Shown one piece after another: positions 51,806 to 63,822 of a DNA stretch of 64,000 nucleotides. The DNA comes from Sphaerospermopsis aphanizomenoides BCCUSP55 (GTDB taxonomy: Bacteria; Cyanobacteriota; Cyanobacteriia; Cyanobacteriales; Nostocaceae). Within the stretch, counting starts at the first letter, position 1, and every line of letters starts with the position of its first letter. Where the stretch lies: the NCBI RefSeq assembly GCF_001586785.1, contig NZ_LUFH02000007.1:29899-93898 (forward strand), written 5' to 3'. Below the pieces are notes generated by a model. That model saw nothing but the letters and a program-made list of their open reading frames with translations, made no database searches and was not told the origin of the DNA. A program made the position numbers and the translations under genes.

Positions 51806-54238
51806 TTACGACATCTTGCCATAACATTGTAAGAGAGTGCGGACAACTTCTTCAATCTTGATTGGCTTACTGATGTAATCATCCATGCCTGCATCTAAAC
51901 AAGCTTGACGATCACTCGGTAAAGCACTGGCTGTCATTGCTACAATCCGAGGCTGATTAATCGGTGTTTGGCGAATCAATTTTGTTGCTGTCAAGCCATC
52001 CATTTCTGGCATTTGCATATCCATCAAAACTACATCATAGGATTGGTTTTGAACTGCTTTTAAAGCTTCTATCCCATTTTTAGCAAGATCCATTTGATAG
52101 CCAAGTTTTTTGAGGATTTGACTAGCTACTTTTTGATTAACTATGTTATCTTCTGCTAACAAAATTTTTAAAGGACATTTCTGGGCGATTGTGTAATCAA
52201 TTTCCAACTGTGTACAAAAAGATGTTTTTGACTGTTCTATATCTGAGACTAATGATACCAAGATGGTAAAATAAAAAGTTGATCCTTGCTCAGTCAGATT
52301 GGGAGTCCAATTGAAGGGAGGATTACCACCAACATGACCAAAACTTTCTACCCAAATTGTTCCTCCCATCAACTCGACTAAACTCTTACAAATAGTTAAA
52401 CCCAAACCTGTACCACCATATTTACGACTAATAGAAGCGTCAGCTTGAATGAAAGGTTGAAATAGCTGTAAGATGCGATCGCTATTAATACCAATACCTG
52501 TATCTTTAATCTTAAAGAGCAGTTCACACTGTTTTTGTTCTAGTAATATTCGACTAGCAACGGCAATATAAATACTTCCTTGCTCGGTAAATTTAATTGC
52601 ATTACCAACCAGATTCAGAAGTATTTGACGCAAACGAGATCCATCTCCTACCAGAAATTTGGGAATATCTGCTTGATGTAAATATTGCAGATTAATTTGT
52701 TTGTCTAATGCTGGAAGCTTGAGAAGATTAAACACTGATTGCAAAATATCTTCTAAGATAAAAGCTCTTTGTTCTAACTCCACTATCCCAGACTCAATTT
52801 TTGAAAAATCAAGAATATCATTAATAATATTTAGCAGTGCATCACCGCTTTCTCTAATAGTTTGTAAAAAGTTTCGCTGTATCTCTGTGAGATTTGTACT
52901 AGCGAGTAATTCTGTCATTCCCAATACACCATTCATCGGAGTACGAATTTCATGACTCATGTTAGCTAAAAACTCGCTCTTGGCTTTAGTAGCGGCTTCT
53001 GCGGTTTCCTTGGCTTTGGCTAAAGCTAGTTCGGCTAATTTGCGCTCTGTAATATCTTTCATTACACCAATTACGCAATCTTGTCCATTCAGTTTTTCTC
53101 TTTTAGCAGAAAACAAAACATTTTTAGCTTCTCTTGACTTGGTGCGAATTACAACTTCAAAGTTTTGGATTTTCCCTTCCTGAATTAGCATTTGCCTGAA
53201 GTATTTTAAATCCTCAATGTTTTCCCAAAGTTGAATGTCTACACAGGATTGACCTAAAATTTCATCTGATGTACATCCTAAGAATTGACAAAAACTCTCA
53301 TTAACATTTAAACAAATTCCTTCTGCTAATGTAGCAATCCAAATGGGATCGGGACTATTATTAAAAATGGTAGAAAATCTGTTTTCTGATTCTTGAAGAG
53401 CAATTTCGGCTTGTTTACGGACTGTAATATCACGTACTGTAATAGCAAAACCATCTCCCAATTTTACTGCCGCATATTGATACCAACAAGATGTTTCTAA
53501 AGGATAGTATAAATCTTCAGTTAATGATTCCCCAGTTTCTACAACGTCAACAAATCGGTCAAATAGTGTAGAATCAATATAATTCAAAAATTGTTTAACT
53601 GCTACTTTACCAATTAATTCATCGCGGTTACTTCCTAATGCTCTGGAAATAATTGGATTGACGACTAAGCAACGAAAATCCTCAATTTCACCCGTGATGG
53701 GATGGCGGATGGCTTGCATAGCAGCAATTCCATCCAGCGCACTATTTAAAACACTAGAAAGTAATGATCTAGATTGATAAAGTATTTCTTCTGCTTCTTT
53801 GCGTTTAGCTATTTCATCTAATAAATAACGTTGATGTCTTTGAATAGTTAATTGATTTTCTAAGCGTGCTACTACTTCTTCTATTTCAAAGGGTTTAGTA
53901 ATATAATCTACGCCACCTATTTGAAAGGCTTTTACTTTGTCAAAAGCTTCATCTAAAGCACTGATAAAAATTACAGGAATATCTGCTAGTTGTTGTTCTG
54001 CTTTGAGTGCCTGACAAACTTGATAACCATCCATGTCTGGCATTTTGATATCCAACAAAATTACATCTGGCTTCTTAATTTTTACCGTTTTTAGTGCCAT
54101 CCTCCCACTTGTAACTCTACGAACTGTATAACCAAGATTTAGTAGTATATCGCTGAGTAATTGTAAGTTTTCAGGAATGTCATCTACTAAAAGAATCGTG
54201 CCTTTACTTTCAGGCTGGGGATTAGGTTTCATGATCAA
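51806..54238 (-). CDS. Hybrid histidine kinase (REC-PAS-PAS-HisKA-HATPase-REC)
   Basis: 810 aa. First receiver about 16-130 ([13 protein letters not shown]), two PAS segments about 150-400, and a coiled linker rich in Ala/Lys. HisKA has the phospho-His in [14 protein letters not shown] (about 426). The HATPase region includes [19 protein letters not shown] and KYGGTGLGL, and the C-terminal receiver about 690-805 has [13 protein letters not shown]. There is no membrane segment, so it is cytosolic, probably receiving phosphate from the membrane kinase encoded just upstream. The start is adjacent to the upstream stop (0 nt). Confidence 0.9.
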   Translation of the reverse strand: MIMKPNPQPESKGTILLVDDIPENLQLLSDILLNLGYTVRRVTSGRMALKTVKIKKPDVILLDIKMPDMDGYQVCQALKAEQQLADIPVIFISALDEAFDKVKAFQIGGVDYITKPFEIEEVVARLENQLTIQRHQRYLLDEIAKRKEAEEILYQSRSLLSSVLNSALDGIAAMQAIRHPITGEIEDFRCLVVNPIISRALGSNRDELIGKVAVKQFLNYIDSTLFDRFVDVVETGESLTEDLYYPLETSCWYQYAAVKLGDGFAITVRDITVRKQAEIALQESENRFSTIFNNSPDPIWIATLAEGICLNVNESFCQFLGCTSDEILGQSCVDIQLWENIEDLKYFRQMLIQEGKIQNFEVVIRTKSREAKNVLFSAKREKLNGQDCVIGVMKDITERKLAELALAKAKETAEAATKAKSEFLANMSHEIRTPMNGVLGMTELLASTNLTEIQRNFLQTIRESGDALLNIINDILDFSKIESGIVELEQRAFILEDILQSVFNLLKLPALDKQINLQYLHQADIPKFLVGDGSRLRQILLNLVGNAIKFTEQGSIYIAVASRILLEQKQCELLFKIKDTGIGINSDRILQLFQPFIQADASISRKYGGTGLGLTICKSLVELMGGTIWVESFGHVGGNPPFNWTPNLTEQGSTFYFTILVSLVSDIEQSKTSFCTQLEIDYTIAQKCPLKILLAEDNIVNQKVASQILKKLGYQMDLAKNGIEALKAVQNQSYDVVLMDMQMPEMDGLTATKLIRQTPINQPRIVAMTASALPSDRQACLDAGMDDYISKPIKIEEVVRTLLQCYGKMS

Positions 54239-56707
54239 TTAATTTGTATCTAATAGTAGAGGTTCAACTAAATCAGCAATTATTTCAAATTGAGATTGAT
54301 AGATAAGTTGAGTTAAAGATTGAATTAAACTAGTCTCTGTCTCTGGAATTTCTTGAATTAATTCCATTATGACATTAACATTTGCTTCTAGTGCAGTATG
54401 ATACAATCTTACAATCCAATCTTTTGTCATTATTGTTAAATTTTCTGAAGTTAATGCATTTTCTGAATAATTGCTACTCTCTTTCAGAATAGGTTCTGCA
54501 TAAATATATTTCACTCCCAAATGCTTAGATATTGCTTCCAATATAGTATGTTCTGTAAAGGGTTTGCGGCGAAAATCATCACAGCCTGCTGAAATTACAA
54601 ACGCTTTTTCTTCTTCTAAAACACTTGCTGTTAAGGCTATTACAGTCGTAGCACTTCCTTTAATTTGAGACTTAATATATTTGGTAGCTTCGTAACCATC
54701 CATCACAGGCATTCTCATATCCATGAAAATCAGGTGAGGTTCCCACTCATCCCAAATAGTAATAGCTTCTTGACCATTACTAGCTTCTTTGATCTCAAAT
54801 CCCAGAGGACTAAGCAGCTTAATTAACAATTGACGATTAATAGATTTATCATCTACTGTTAATATTTTGTATTTAGTTTCACTTGGGGCGAGTTCTACAA
54901 CTCTAGGATGTTCTTCGACTAAATTAATATTACTTGGTTGCCCTAGTTTAGCTTGAATAGAGAACGTAAAATTTGTACCTTTTCCTAATTTACTTTTTAC
55001 TGAAATATCACCACCCATTAACTGTACAAACTTACGACTAATAGCTAAACCTAAACCCGTTCCTTCTTGGGCATCTTTTCCCGATTGGGTTTGAGAGAAA
55101 GCATCAAACAGTTTCGGTAATTCGGCAGTAGCAATACCTATACCTGTATCACAAACTTGAACATTAATAGTTACAACATCTGTGATTTTTTTACTGCTAC
55201 TATTTACCGTTAAACTTATTCCTCCTAATTGTGTAAATTTCAAAGCATTACTAATTAAATTAATTAACACTTGCCGCAGTTTAACTGGGTCTGAGCAAAT
55301 GTACCGAGGGACATTTTCATTCCGCTGAAATGTTAAATTTAAGCCTTGATTACTTGCCCGTAAATGAAACATATCTTCTAAATCATCAAGCAAGCGATAC
55401 AGGTCAAAATCTGTAGGATTGAGGATAGTTTTACCTGCTTCTATTTTGGATAAATCCAGAACATTATTAATTAGTGTTAGTAAATATTCTCCACTGCGAT
55501 AAATGATCCCTACATTTTCATATAAATCGGGGGGGATATTTTTATTGCGTACTATCAATTGGGAAAAACCGAGAATAGCATTTAAAGGAGATCGCAATTC
55601 ATGACTCATATTAGCAATGAACGCACTTTTTGCTTGATTTGCTACCTCTGCTTTTTCCTTGGCAATGGCTAACTCTGCGGTTCTTTCTTGTATACGATTT
55701 TCTAAGTCCTGGTTTAACCTTTGTAACTGCATTTCCGCTTGTGTACGTTCATTAACCGTAGCTGATAATACTAAATTAGTAATAGTAATTACCTCCATAA
55801 AAGTTTGCAGTAATAAAGTTGCTTCGCTGATATTTCCAGTTCTAGCCAGAAAAGGACCCCCATCTTGAAAATTAGCTAAGATTGAAATTAGTGATACCAA
55901 AAATGTAGCTACACTAGAAATAGTTTGGTCGAATTTTAAAGTTGCCCAAATAATTAAAGGTAAAGGTAAATATTCTATAGGATAATTGGCAAGATGTTTG
56001 TCAATTTTTGTGTAAAATACTAGGCAACTAATAATAGTGATTAAGCACAATAAAAACAGATATTGTAATCTGATATTCTTTAATTTACTTTTCAATAAAA
56101 TTGATGTGAGCGATGGTTGATTACCAGGATATACTAATAAAATTAGGGGAGTAAATATTAATATGCCCATGACATTCCCCACCCACCAAGTCCAAAAAAG
56201 ATTAATCAAATTACTCCAATCACCTGTGGGAGATATACAAATAAAATCAATCCAAAATCCTTCTTTTAATAAACAAATAGTTGATATCTGCAAAATACAT
56301 TTAATAAGCGTAGAAATTATAGCCCCCACAAATATCAGTTGAAAGACATCATTTAAACGATTTAATCGGCGATTAAAATGAAAATAATCTAAACATTTGA
56401 CAGCAAATGTAGCTTGTAATATTTCGCATATCAGAGGCATGATTGATGATGTAAAATCAAATGGATCTTCACCAGAAATGATATATAAAATAAAACTGAT
56501 CACTATTGCTGGCCAAACTCTGATTCCAAACAGTAACATTGCTCCTAAAGCAATTCCCGCAGGTGGCCAAACACTTAACGCCAGAGGATCTAAACGATGA
56601 AGTCCCAGTGCCATGATCATTCCCGCAGTATAACTAACGGTAACAATGAGGAGTTGTAGCTTGTAATTTCTAGTGAGCGATCGCTCAATTTTTTGTCTTA
56701 ATTTCAT
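54239..56707 (-). CDS. MASE1 membrane hybrid histidine kinase
   Basis: 822 aa. An N-terminal MASE1-type region of about eight helices (residues about 15-310, with [18 protein letters not shown]) is followed by a coiled linker. HisKA has [14 protein letters not shown] (about 367), the HATPase has [16 protein letters not shown] and [12 protein letters not shown], and the receiver about 610-730 has [14 protein letters not shown] conserved C-terminal about 85-residue helical tail follows. It is a close paralogue of the 811-aa kinase at 61364. It is directly coupled with the 810-aa kinase, so the pair probably forms a phosphorelay. Confidence 0.9.
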   Translation of the reverse strand: MKLRQKIERSLTRNYKLQLLIVTVSYTAGMIMALGLHRLDPLALSVWPPAGIALGAMLLFGIRVWPAIVISFILYIISGEDPFDFTSSIMPLICEILQATFAVKCLDYFHFNRRLNRLNDVFQLIFVGAIISTLIKCILQISTICLLKEGFWIDFICISPTGDWSNLINLFWTWWVGNVMGILIFTPLILLVYPGNQPSLTSILLKSKLKNIRLQYLFLLCLITIISCLVFYTKIDKHLANYPIEYLPLPLIIWATLKFDQTISSVATFLVSLISILANFQDGGPFLARTGNISEATLLLQTFMEVITITNLVLSATVNERTQAEMQLQRLNQDLENRIQERTAELAIAKEKAEVANQAKSAFIANMSHELRSPLNAILGFSQLIVRNKNIPPDLYENVGIIYRSGEYLLTLINNVLDLSKIEAGKTILNPTDFDLYRLLDDLEDMFHLRASNQGLNLTFQRNENVPRYICSDPVKLRQVLINLISNALKFTQLGGISLTVNSSSKKITDVVTINVQVCDTGIGIATAELPKLFDAFSQTQSGKDAQEGTGLGLAISRKFVQLMGGDISVKSKLGKGTNFTFSIQAKLGQPSNINLVEEHPRVVELAPSETKYKILTVDDKSINRQLLIKLLSPLGFEIKEASNGQEAITIWDEWEPHLIFMDMRMPVMDGYEATKYIKSQIKGSATTVIALTASVLEEEKAFVISAGCDDFRRKPFTEHTILEAISKHLGVKYIYAEPILKESSNYSENALTSENLTIMTKDWIVRLYHTALEANVNVIMELIQEIPETETSLIQSLTQLIYQSQFEIIADLVEPLLLDTN

Positions 56708-56877
56708 CTTCTTTATTATGCAAATTTTCTATACCAATTTCCGGCAACTGGTACTGTGAAGTGAACATCGGTTTTAATGTTTGTTAATTATTGATATTCT
56801 CGGTTTCAATATTTGGTAATAGTAATCTTAAGGAGATATTGAAAAAATATGTTTGCTGTGCTGACTTGCAATCATGC

Positions 56878-59800
56878 TTATAATTTGGAGAGTTTAAGAA
56901 TTGTTGCATTTTTTAGTGCTTCCTGAAATTCAGTAATAACAATAGGTTTACTGATATAATCATTCATGCCCACATCTAAACACATTTGCCGATCCACCTC
57001 TAACGCATTAGCAGTTAAAGCGATAATATAAGGCTGGGGTTTGGCAGATTGTCGAATTATCTTTGTTGCAGTTAAACCATCCATTTCTGGCATCTGCATA
57101 TCCATTAAAATTATATCATAAAATTTATTTTCTAATATTTTTAAAACTTCTAAACCATTGTTAGCCACATCTGCGTTATAACCTAACTTTTTTAAGGTCA
57201 ATAGCACAACTTTTTGATTAACTTTGTTATCTTCTGCCAATAAAATTCTTATGGAAGATATTTCATTAATTGTCTTCCCTGAAGATAGTTGGGGAGAATT
57301 TTCTGCTATTAAGTTACTAGGTAAAACTGCTGTTGTGATAAACGTAAAATAAAAACTTGAACCCGTGAAATTATTATTTTTGATATTTGATGACCAATTT
57401 TCAAGAGGATGACCACCAATATGACCGAGACTTTCTACCCAAATAGTCCCTCCCATTAAATTGACTAAACTCTTGCTAATAGCTAAACCTAAACCTGTAC
57501 CGCCATATTTACGACTGATGGAAGCATCTGCTTGGGTGAATGGTTGAAATAATTGATTTAAGCGTTCTTGCTCAATACCAATTCCTGTATCTTGAATAGA
57601 TATAATTAATTCTATCTTTTCATCTTTATGTTTACTATTAATGGCAACGGTAATATAAATTTTACCTTGTTCAGTAAATTTAATAGCATTGCCAATTAGG
57701 TTTAATAAAATTTGGCGAAGGCGAGCAGCATCTCCTAAAATATGTGTAGGAATATCAGGAGTAATCGCATATTCTAACTGAATATTTTTGGTTGCTGTTT
57801 GTTTAGCAAATAGGTTGTAAACCGATTTAATAATATCATTTAAAATTAACGGATGTTTTTCTAATTGCAACATTCCTGATTCAATTTTTGAAAAATCCAG
57901 AATATCATTAATAATGACTAAAAGAGCATAACCGCTATTCCTATTTGATTGCACAATATCTTGTTGTTCTTCTGTCAAATTGGTATTAGATAGTAACTGA
58001 GCCATACCTAAAACCCCATTCATGGGAGTACGAATTTCGTGACTCATATTAGCAAGAAATTCACTTTTAGCTTTAGTAGCTGCTTCTGCTGCCTCTTTGG
58101 CCTGCGCTAAGGCTAATTCAGCTTTTTTGCGCTCGGTGATATCCCTTGCTGCGGCATAAATCAGTTGACCTTGAGGTCTAGAACGCCATTCTAGATAAAT
58201 ATATGAACCGTCTTTTCTGCGATAGCGATTAGTAAAATTTAATATATCTTCTCCATTGCTAAGTGTTTTTATTGCTTCCAGGGTAGATTCTAGATCATCA
58301 GGGTGAACAAAATCGAGAAACTTCCGATCCTGTAATTCATCTAAAGAATAGCCCAAAACATCTGGCCATAAAGCACTAACTTTGCGGAAATATCCATCTG
58401 TATCAGCAATACATAATAAATCTAAAGTAGTGTTAAAAAATCTCTCTAACTCTGTAGTTTTAGTTAATAGTTCATCAGCGAGTTTTTTGGATTCACTAAT
58501 GTCACTGATATAGCCATGCCAAATAATACTATTATCCAGTTGTTTTTGTGGTGTGGCATGACCAAAAACCCAATTTACTTGACCATTTCGATGACAAACT
58601 CGATATTCAATATACCAAGGAGTGAGGTTGTTAGCGGATTCTAAAATAGACTGATTAATCTTCTCTACATCATCCGGGTGAATAACTTGACAAACAGGTG
58701 TGGCATCTTCTTTTACTTCCTCTGGAGTGACATCATAAATTTCTCGAATACCATCACTAGCATAAGGATAATGGGAAGTACCATCAGGTCTGAGACGATA
58801 CTGATAAATCATGCCGGGGATGTGATGAGCTAGTTGATCCAAGCGTTGTTTAGACTCAACTTGATCAGTTATATCTAACATTACCCCATACAAAGCCACA
58901 TCTCCGTTTTCTCGGCATTCTTGGCGGGATCTTGCTTGTACCCATTTGACTTTTTTGCTGGGGGTAATAATGCGCCATTCATGCTGAAAAGGAGATAGAT
59001 TTTTGATACTATCAGCAATGACTTGTTGATAACTCGCTAAATCATCAGGATGAATCAGCACCTGATAGTTATGGAAATTTTCTAGTAATTCTTTAACTGT
59101 CAACTCGCAAATATCTTCAACAGCTGAACTTACATATTCAAAATAGATTGAACCATCTACAGGTTGAACAAGAATATAGATACCTCCAGGCGACGAGATA
59201 GCAATTTTTTGAAATCTAGCTTCACTGTTTTGTAAAGCTAATTCCGCTTGTTTACGTTCAGTAATATCTTCCGAAATGCCTAACAAATATTTCGGTTTAC
59301 CAAATTCATCTAAAATAGGAATTTTCTTAGTATGTAAAATCCGTACACTTTGATTCCTTGTGTAAATAAATTCTTCATGAATATCTAGAACTTTACCATT
59401 TTTCAGAACTTCTCGATCTTTGAAAATGAAAAAATCTGCTGTCTCTGGTGGAAAAAAGTCATGATCGCTTTTGCCAATTAATTCTTCTCTGGTATAGCCC
59501 AGTAATTCTTCCCCTGCTTTGTTAAAACGCACAAATTTCAAATCTTCAGCATCTTTGACAAAAACCATATTGGGAATATTTTCAATAATAGAATTGAGGA
59601 AATTATGAATTCTCCAAGTTTCTAATTCTGCTTGTTTACGCTCAGTAATATCTAAATAAACAATTGCTACTCCATAATTTTCTAAGGGAATTGGTGCTGC
59701 ACTAACACTCAACCAGCAAATACTACCATCCGTCTGGATAATTCCCATTTCCACATCATGAATGAAGCGATTTTCTTTCCAAGCCCGCACACTAGGATAT

Positions 59801-61371
59801 TCTTCAGATGCCATTGGAGAACCATCAGGATAAATAATTTCCCAATTATTGGTATTGTGTATATGTTCGGTATTTTGAGCAGAAGTAACGCCTAAAATCT
59901 GGCCGATCATAGAATTACCTAACATGGTATTACCTTCGATTAATTTTCCTTCTGCGTCGGTAATTAAAATACCAATAGGTAGGGTTTGAAAGAGGATTTT
60001 ATATTTTTCTGTAGATTCTTTCAAGGCTATTTCTAGCCTATCAAAAGATTGATGAATTTGCGCTAACATTTCATTAAAAGAAACAGCCAAAACCTGAAGT
60101 TCTGTAATTGCTATATCTTCTGATAAATATTCATGCCATTCTCCTTTAGCTAGGGATTGACTCGCATGACTAAATCGCAAAATTGGCTGAGTAATCCAAC
60201 TAGCAGTCAGAATTCCCATTCCCGTTGCTGTCAAAAATGTGAGAAAACATAATAAAATTGTCTGTCGATTATTGTTTTGAATTTCTGCTATAAAGTCAGA
60301 TTCAGGAATAACAACGATTGTCAGCCAATCTAAATTGTGTTGGCTTTGTAATGGTAAAATCTGCACAAAGTACGATTGATTTTTAAATTTAAATCTCAAT
60401 AGCTCTCGCTGATGAATATGATGAAAATTACCAAAGTTATTTTTTAAATAGGCAGTAGTTTTTTGAGTTAAAATATTGCTACTTGCAAGAGCATTTAGCC
60501 TGCGTTGATTTGGGTCTACATTTTTTGCCCAGTTGTTAGGATTGGCTGGGTCAATTACCCCTTTACGAAAGGGAATTTCGCCGGTAGAAGTACCAATTAA
60601 TAACCCATTTTTTTCTATGACAAAAGCTTGACCCGTTTTGCCAATTTTTAAACTTTTGAGAAAAGCCCCTAGTTGAGATAAAGAAATGGAAGAACCGAGA
60701 ACTCCTTGAAAAGTATTATTAGGAGCGTATAAAGGCTCAAGGTAAACAGCAACTAAAATCGGGTTATTTGCTTTAATAATTGCAACGTTGAGTCTCCAAA
60801 TTGGACCACCAGCCTTTTTTATTGCTCCATACCAAGGGTTGTTAGGGGGGTCTTTATGGGGGTCGTAAGTTGTTGAACGTCTAATTAATTTGATACGTTT
60901 ACCCTGACTATCAGCTAGATAATTGTCCCAATTATAATTAGTGGTTTTATCCCTTAATCGAATTACACGAGAGCCATCATCTTGCTTTTGGATGATTAAA
61001 ATTTGTTTTTGTTCATCGGCAATTGCTACTGAATTGATATCATTAAAAATCTGTGATTGCTGCCAAAAATATTTCTCTATTGTAGCTAAATCACGCCAGT
61101 TAATAATACCCAATTTGATAATTGCGGCATTATTTTTCACAATTTCCGTTGGTTGATGCAAGTAATTAGCTAAATTTTGTTCAATCCGATCGCCCACTTC
61201 TGTCATCAGCGATTGAGCGATATCTTCTACCGCTTTTTGTCCACTACGGTAGGAAAGATAAGCCACTAGTCCCACTGCCCCCACAATTTGTAAGACAAAG
61301 GGGATGATTAACACTAATCTCAGAGGAATTTGTCGGGATTTTTGAGGTTTACTGGTGCGATCGCTAATCAT
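56878..61371 (-). CDS. Cache-HAMP-multi-PAS hybrid histidine kinase
   Basis: 1497 aa. An N-terminal membrane helix (LVLIIPFVLQIVGAVGLVAYL) leads to a periplasmic Cache-type sensor (about 45-350). A second helix (ILLCFLTFLTATGMGILTASW) and a HAMP segment follow. Then come about five to six PAS/PAC units (about 440-1085, several ending ..ITERKQAEL). HisKA has [14 protein letters not shown] (about 1110), the HATPase has [13 protein letters not shown], and the C-terminal receiver has [13 protein letters not shown]. The output half resembles the 810-aa kinase. Its start overlaps the stop of the upstream MASE1 kinase by 8 nt. The ligand is unknown. Confidence 0.9.
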   Translation of the reverse strand: MISDRTSKPQKSRQIPLRLVLIIPFVLQIVGAVGLVAYLSYRSGQKAVEDIAQSLMTEVGDRIEQNLANYLHQPTEIVKNNAAIIKLGIINWRDLATIEKYFWQQSQIFNDINSVAIADEQKQILIIQKQDDGSRVIRLRDKTTNYNWDNYLADSQGKRIKLIRRSTTYDPHKDPPNNPWYGAIKKAGGPIWRLNVAIIKANNPILVAVYLEPLYAPNNTFQGVLGSSISLSQLGAFLKSLKIGKTGQAFVIEKNGLLIGTSTGEIPFRKGVIDPANPNNWAKNVDPNQRRLNALASSNILTQKTTAYLKNNFGNFHHIHQRELLRFKFKNQSYFVQILPLQSQHNLDWLTIVVIPESDFIAEIQNNNRQTILLCFLTFLTATGMGILTASWITQPILRFSHASQSLAKGEWHEYLSEDIAITELQVLAVSFNEMLAQIHQSFDRLEIALKESTEKYKILFQTLPIGILITDAEGKLIEGNTMLGNSMIGQILGVTSAQNTEHIHNTNNWEIIYPDGSPMASEEYPSVRAWKENRFIHDVEMGIIQTDGSICWLSVSAAPIPLENYGVAIVYLDITERKQAELETWRIHNFLNSIIENIPNMVFVKDAEDLKFVRFNKAGEELLGYTREELIGKSDHDFFPPETADFFIFKDREVLKNGKVLDIHEEFIYTRNQSVRILHTKKIPILDEFGKPKYLLGISEDITERKQAELALQNSEARFQKIAISSPGGIYILVQPVDGSIYFEYVSSAVEDICELTVKELLENFHNYQVLIHPDDLASYQQVIADSIKNLSPFQHEWRIITPSKKVKWVQARSRQECRENGDVALYGVMLDITDQVESKQRLDQLAHHIPGMIYQYRLRPDGTSHYPYASDGIREIYDVTPEEVKEDATPVCQVIHPDDVEKINQSILESANNLTPWYIEYRVCHRNGQVNWVFGHATPQKQLDNSIIWHGYISDISESKKLADELLTKTTELERFFNTTLDLLCIADTDGYFRKVSALWPDVLGYSLDELQDRKFLDFVHPDDLESTLEAIKTLSNGEDILNFTNRYRRKDGSYIYLEWRSRPQGQLIYAAARDITERKKAELALAQAKEAAEAATKAKSEFLANMSHEIRTPMNGVLGMAQLLSNTNLTEEQQDIVQSNRNSGYALLVIINDILDFSKIESGMLQLEKHPLILNDIIKSVYNLFAKQTATKNIQLEYAITPDIPTHILGDAARLRQILLNLIGNAIKFTEQGKIYITVAINSKHKDEKIELIISIQDTGIGIEQERLNQLFQPFTQADASISRKYGGTGLGLAISKSLVNLMGGTIWVESLGHIGGHPLENWSSNIKNNNFTGSSFYFTFITTAVLPSNLIAENSPQLSSGKTINEISSIRILLAEDNKVNQKVVLLTLKKLGYNADVANNGLEVLKILENKFYDIILMDMQMPEMDGLTATKIIRQSAKPQPYIIALTANALEVDRQMCLDVGMNDYISKPIVITEFQEALKNATILKLSKL

Positions 61372-63769
61372 TGCTTATCAAGGGTTCGGCTAATTCCACA
61401 ATCTGCTCAAATTCAAATTGTCGAGCCAGTTTTGTTAGTGACTTTACCAGATAAATCTCTGTTTCTGGAATTTCTTTTAACAGTTTTAAAACCAGGTTAG
61501 TATTAGCTTCTAGCGCCGCTGCATATAATTGATTAATCCAATCTGTGGACATACAGGTCAAGCTGGCTGATGTCACGGCTTTATCATCTGGATTATCCAA
61601 ATCCAACGCTTGTGTTTCTGCATAAATGTATTTTACACCCAGGTGTTTAGCCAAGGCATCAAAAATTGTATGTTCTGCAAAAGGTTTACGTAAAAAATCA
61701 TCACAACCAGCCGAAAGAACGATCGCCTTTTCTTCTTCTAAAACACTCGCTGTTAAAGCAATCACAGCCGTAGCATTGCCTTTAGTAGTGGATTTGATAT
61801 GTTTTGTAGCTTCGTAACCATCCATCACAGGCATTCTCATATCCATCCAAATTAAATGTGGTTCCCACTCATCCCAAATAGCGATCGCTTCTTGACCATT
61901 ACTAGCTTCTCTAATCTCAAATCCCAAAGGTTCCAAAAGCTTAATCAACAGTTGACGATTAATAGGTTTATCATCCACTGCCAGAATTTTATAGGTAGGC
62001 TGTCCTGATGCCAGTCCGATCACTCGCTGATGTTCTTCTGGACTGTTACTAGTTGTTGCTTTACCTAGTGTTGCCTGAATATAAAAACTGAAAGTTGTAC
62101 CTTTACCGATTTCACTTTCAACCGCAATCTCCCCACCCATTAAGTGTACAAACCTGCGACTGATAGCTAAACCTAAACCAGTTCCTTCTTGCATCTCTTT
62201 TCCCGCTTCTGCTTGAGCAAAGGCATCAAATAGTTTTGGTAGTTCAGCCGCAGCAATTCCCACTCCTGTATCACGAACTCGGAAATAAAGATTGACAACA
62301 TCTGTTGTTTCTTCATTTCCTTTGTTCGCACTCACTGTAATTCCACCTTCACGGGTAAATTTAATGGCATTACTGATTAAATTAATTAAAATCTGACGCA
62401 ATTTAACTTCATCACTGCAAATATAACGGGGTAGTTTTTCAGTGCGTTGAAATATGAGTTTTAATCCCTCATTACTTGCCCTTAAATGTAGCATATCTTC
62501 TAAATCATCTAGCAAGCGATAGAGGTCGAAATTATGTACATTCAGTGTAGCTTTACCTGCTTCAATTTTCGATAAATCCAGAATATTATTAATTAGAGTC
62601 AGTAAATAATCTCCACTGCGATAAATAATCCCTGCATTTTCATATTGCTCAGGGGGCAGATTATTAGCACGTAACATCAATTGCGAAAAACCAAGAACGG
62701 CATTGAGAGGCGATCGCAATTCATGACTCATATTGGCAATAAATACACTTTTTGCCTGGTTAGCAGCTTCTGCTTTAGCTGCTAATTCCTTGGCTTTGCT
62801 TTCACTTTCTTGTAAATCTCTAGTCCGGTCAAAAACTCGTTGTTCTAATTCTGTATTGGCTGTTTTTAGATATAACCTATATTTATGATTTTCTGTGACA
62901 ATAGCTAACATGACCATAGTAGTCACAGATATGACACCCATAAACAGTTGTAGTAATAAAATGGAATGATTCTTCAAAGCTGCGTCATAAAACACTCCTA
63001 AACGATAACTGGTAGTCACAACTGCTGCTGTAGAGATCATTGCCACTAATAAAGTAGTTACTTTACTGCCAAAGCGAAAAGCAGACCAAAATAAAGGCGG
63101 TAACAGTAAATACTCTAAAGGTTTTGGTTGAATCAAAGTACAATAACTGACTATACCTAAAATAATTAACGTTGCTAACATTTCGCCACTGAGCCACGAT
63201 TTAACTTCTATATCAGGTATCTTTCGGGACAAAGTTAAAATAGGTGGAGCAAATACTAAAATTCCTACAGCATCACCAACCCACCAACTAAATGAGACTG
63301 CTAAATATTGATGCCAGGATTCATAGCCAGCTAAACAAACTGTAACTACACCTAACAAAGATTGAAAGATAGTACCAGTAAATAAAGTACACAGCGAGAA
63401 AATAACTGCATCTCTAGCTTTATTCAAAGGGTAATTAGTGCCAGTGAATCGCAGTATTAGCATTACAGAAATTAATGAGCCAATTGTAGTCCCAACACCT
63501 CCAATAAAAGCTAAAATTGGTATTTTCATACCGATAGAATTAGCAAAGACTGCACCTAACAAGACCCCAAACCAACGCGATCGCCCCCACAGCAGCAAAA
63601 AACCCACAGCAAAACCTGTACCTGGCCAAACAGGAGTACCAAAAGCCGGAACAGACGTTTTTTTCAAAACCAGCCAAGAGACAACATAGTAACTCATGGC
63701 AATAACTAACACATCAAACCACCAACGAGGGTTTTTATACTCAACACCAAGCCGTTGAAAAATCTTCAT
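61364..63769 (-). CDS. MASE1 membrane hybrid histidine kinase (second copy)
   Basis: 801 aa from the ATG at 63769. The frame continues to a TTG at 63799, but those extra ten residues (MPVACSLFPP) are encoded by an STRR array, so I reject that start. MASE1 region about 15-300 (VWPGTGFAVGFLLLWG), HisKA with [14 protein letters not shown] (about 346), HATPase with NLISNAIKFT, DTGVGI and [12 protein letters not shown], a receiver with [13 protein letters not shown], and the same C-terminal tail as the 822-aa paralogue. It is first in the run of minus-strand kinases and overlaps the next gene by 8 nt. Confidence 0.88.
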   Translation of the reverse strand: MKIFQRLGVEYKNPRWWFDVLVIAMSYYVVSWLVLKKTSVPAFGTPVWPGTGFAVGFLLLWGRSRWFGVLLGAVFANSIGMKIPILAFIGGVGTTIGSLISVMLILRFTGTNYPLNKARDAVIFSLCTLFTGTIFQSLLGVVTVCLAGYESWHQYLAVSFSWWVGDAVGILVFAPPILTLSRKIPDIEVKSWLSGEMLATLIILGIVSYCTLIQPKPLEYLLLPPLFWSAFRFGSKVTTLLVAMISTAAVVTTSYRLGVFYDAALKNHSILLLQLFMGVISVTTMVMLAIVTENHKYRLYLKTANTELEQRVFDRTRDLQESESKAKELAAKAEAANQAKSVFIANMSHELRSPLNAVLGFSQLMLRANNLPPEQYENAGIIYRSGDYLLTLINNILDLSKIEAGKATLNVHNFDLYRLLDDLEDMLHLRASNEGLKLIFQRTEKLPRYICSDEVKLRQILINLISNAIKFTREGGITVSANKGNEETTDVVNLYFRVRDTGVGIAAAELPKLFDAFAQAEAGKEMQEGTGLGLAISRRFVHLMGGEIAVESEIGKGTTFSFYIQATLGKATTSNSPEEHQRVIGLASGQPTYKILAVDDKPINRQLLIKLLEPLGFEIREASNGQEAIAIWDEWEPHLIWMDMRMPVMDGYEATKHIKSTTKGNATAVIALTASVLEEEKAIVLSAGCDDFLRKPFAEHTIFDALAKHLGVKYIYAETQALDLDNPDDKAVTSASLTCMSTDWINQLYAAALEANTNLVLKLLKEIPETEIYLVKSLTKLARQFEFEQIVELAEPLISND

Positions 63770-63773
63770 AGGA

Positions 63774-63822
63774 GGGAACAGGGAACAGGCAACAGGCAAC
63801 AGGGAACAGGGAACAGGGAACA
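63774..63822. repeat. GGGAACA heptamer STRR (7 copies)
   Basis: Seven consecutive units: GGGAACA, GGGAACA, GGCAACA, GGCAACA, GGGAACA x3. The array ends 4 nt before the start codon of the MASE1 kinase and thus forms its immediate 5' leader. The rest of the window (63823-64000) has no gene. Confidence 0.85.

Noticed and set aside
63770..63799. TTG start of the MASE1 kinase at 63799
   Set aside because: The ten extra residues are encoded by the STRR heptamers. The ATG at 63769 gives the usual MASE1 kinase beginning.
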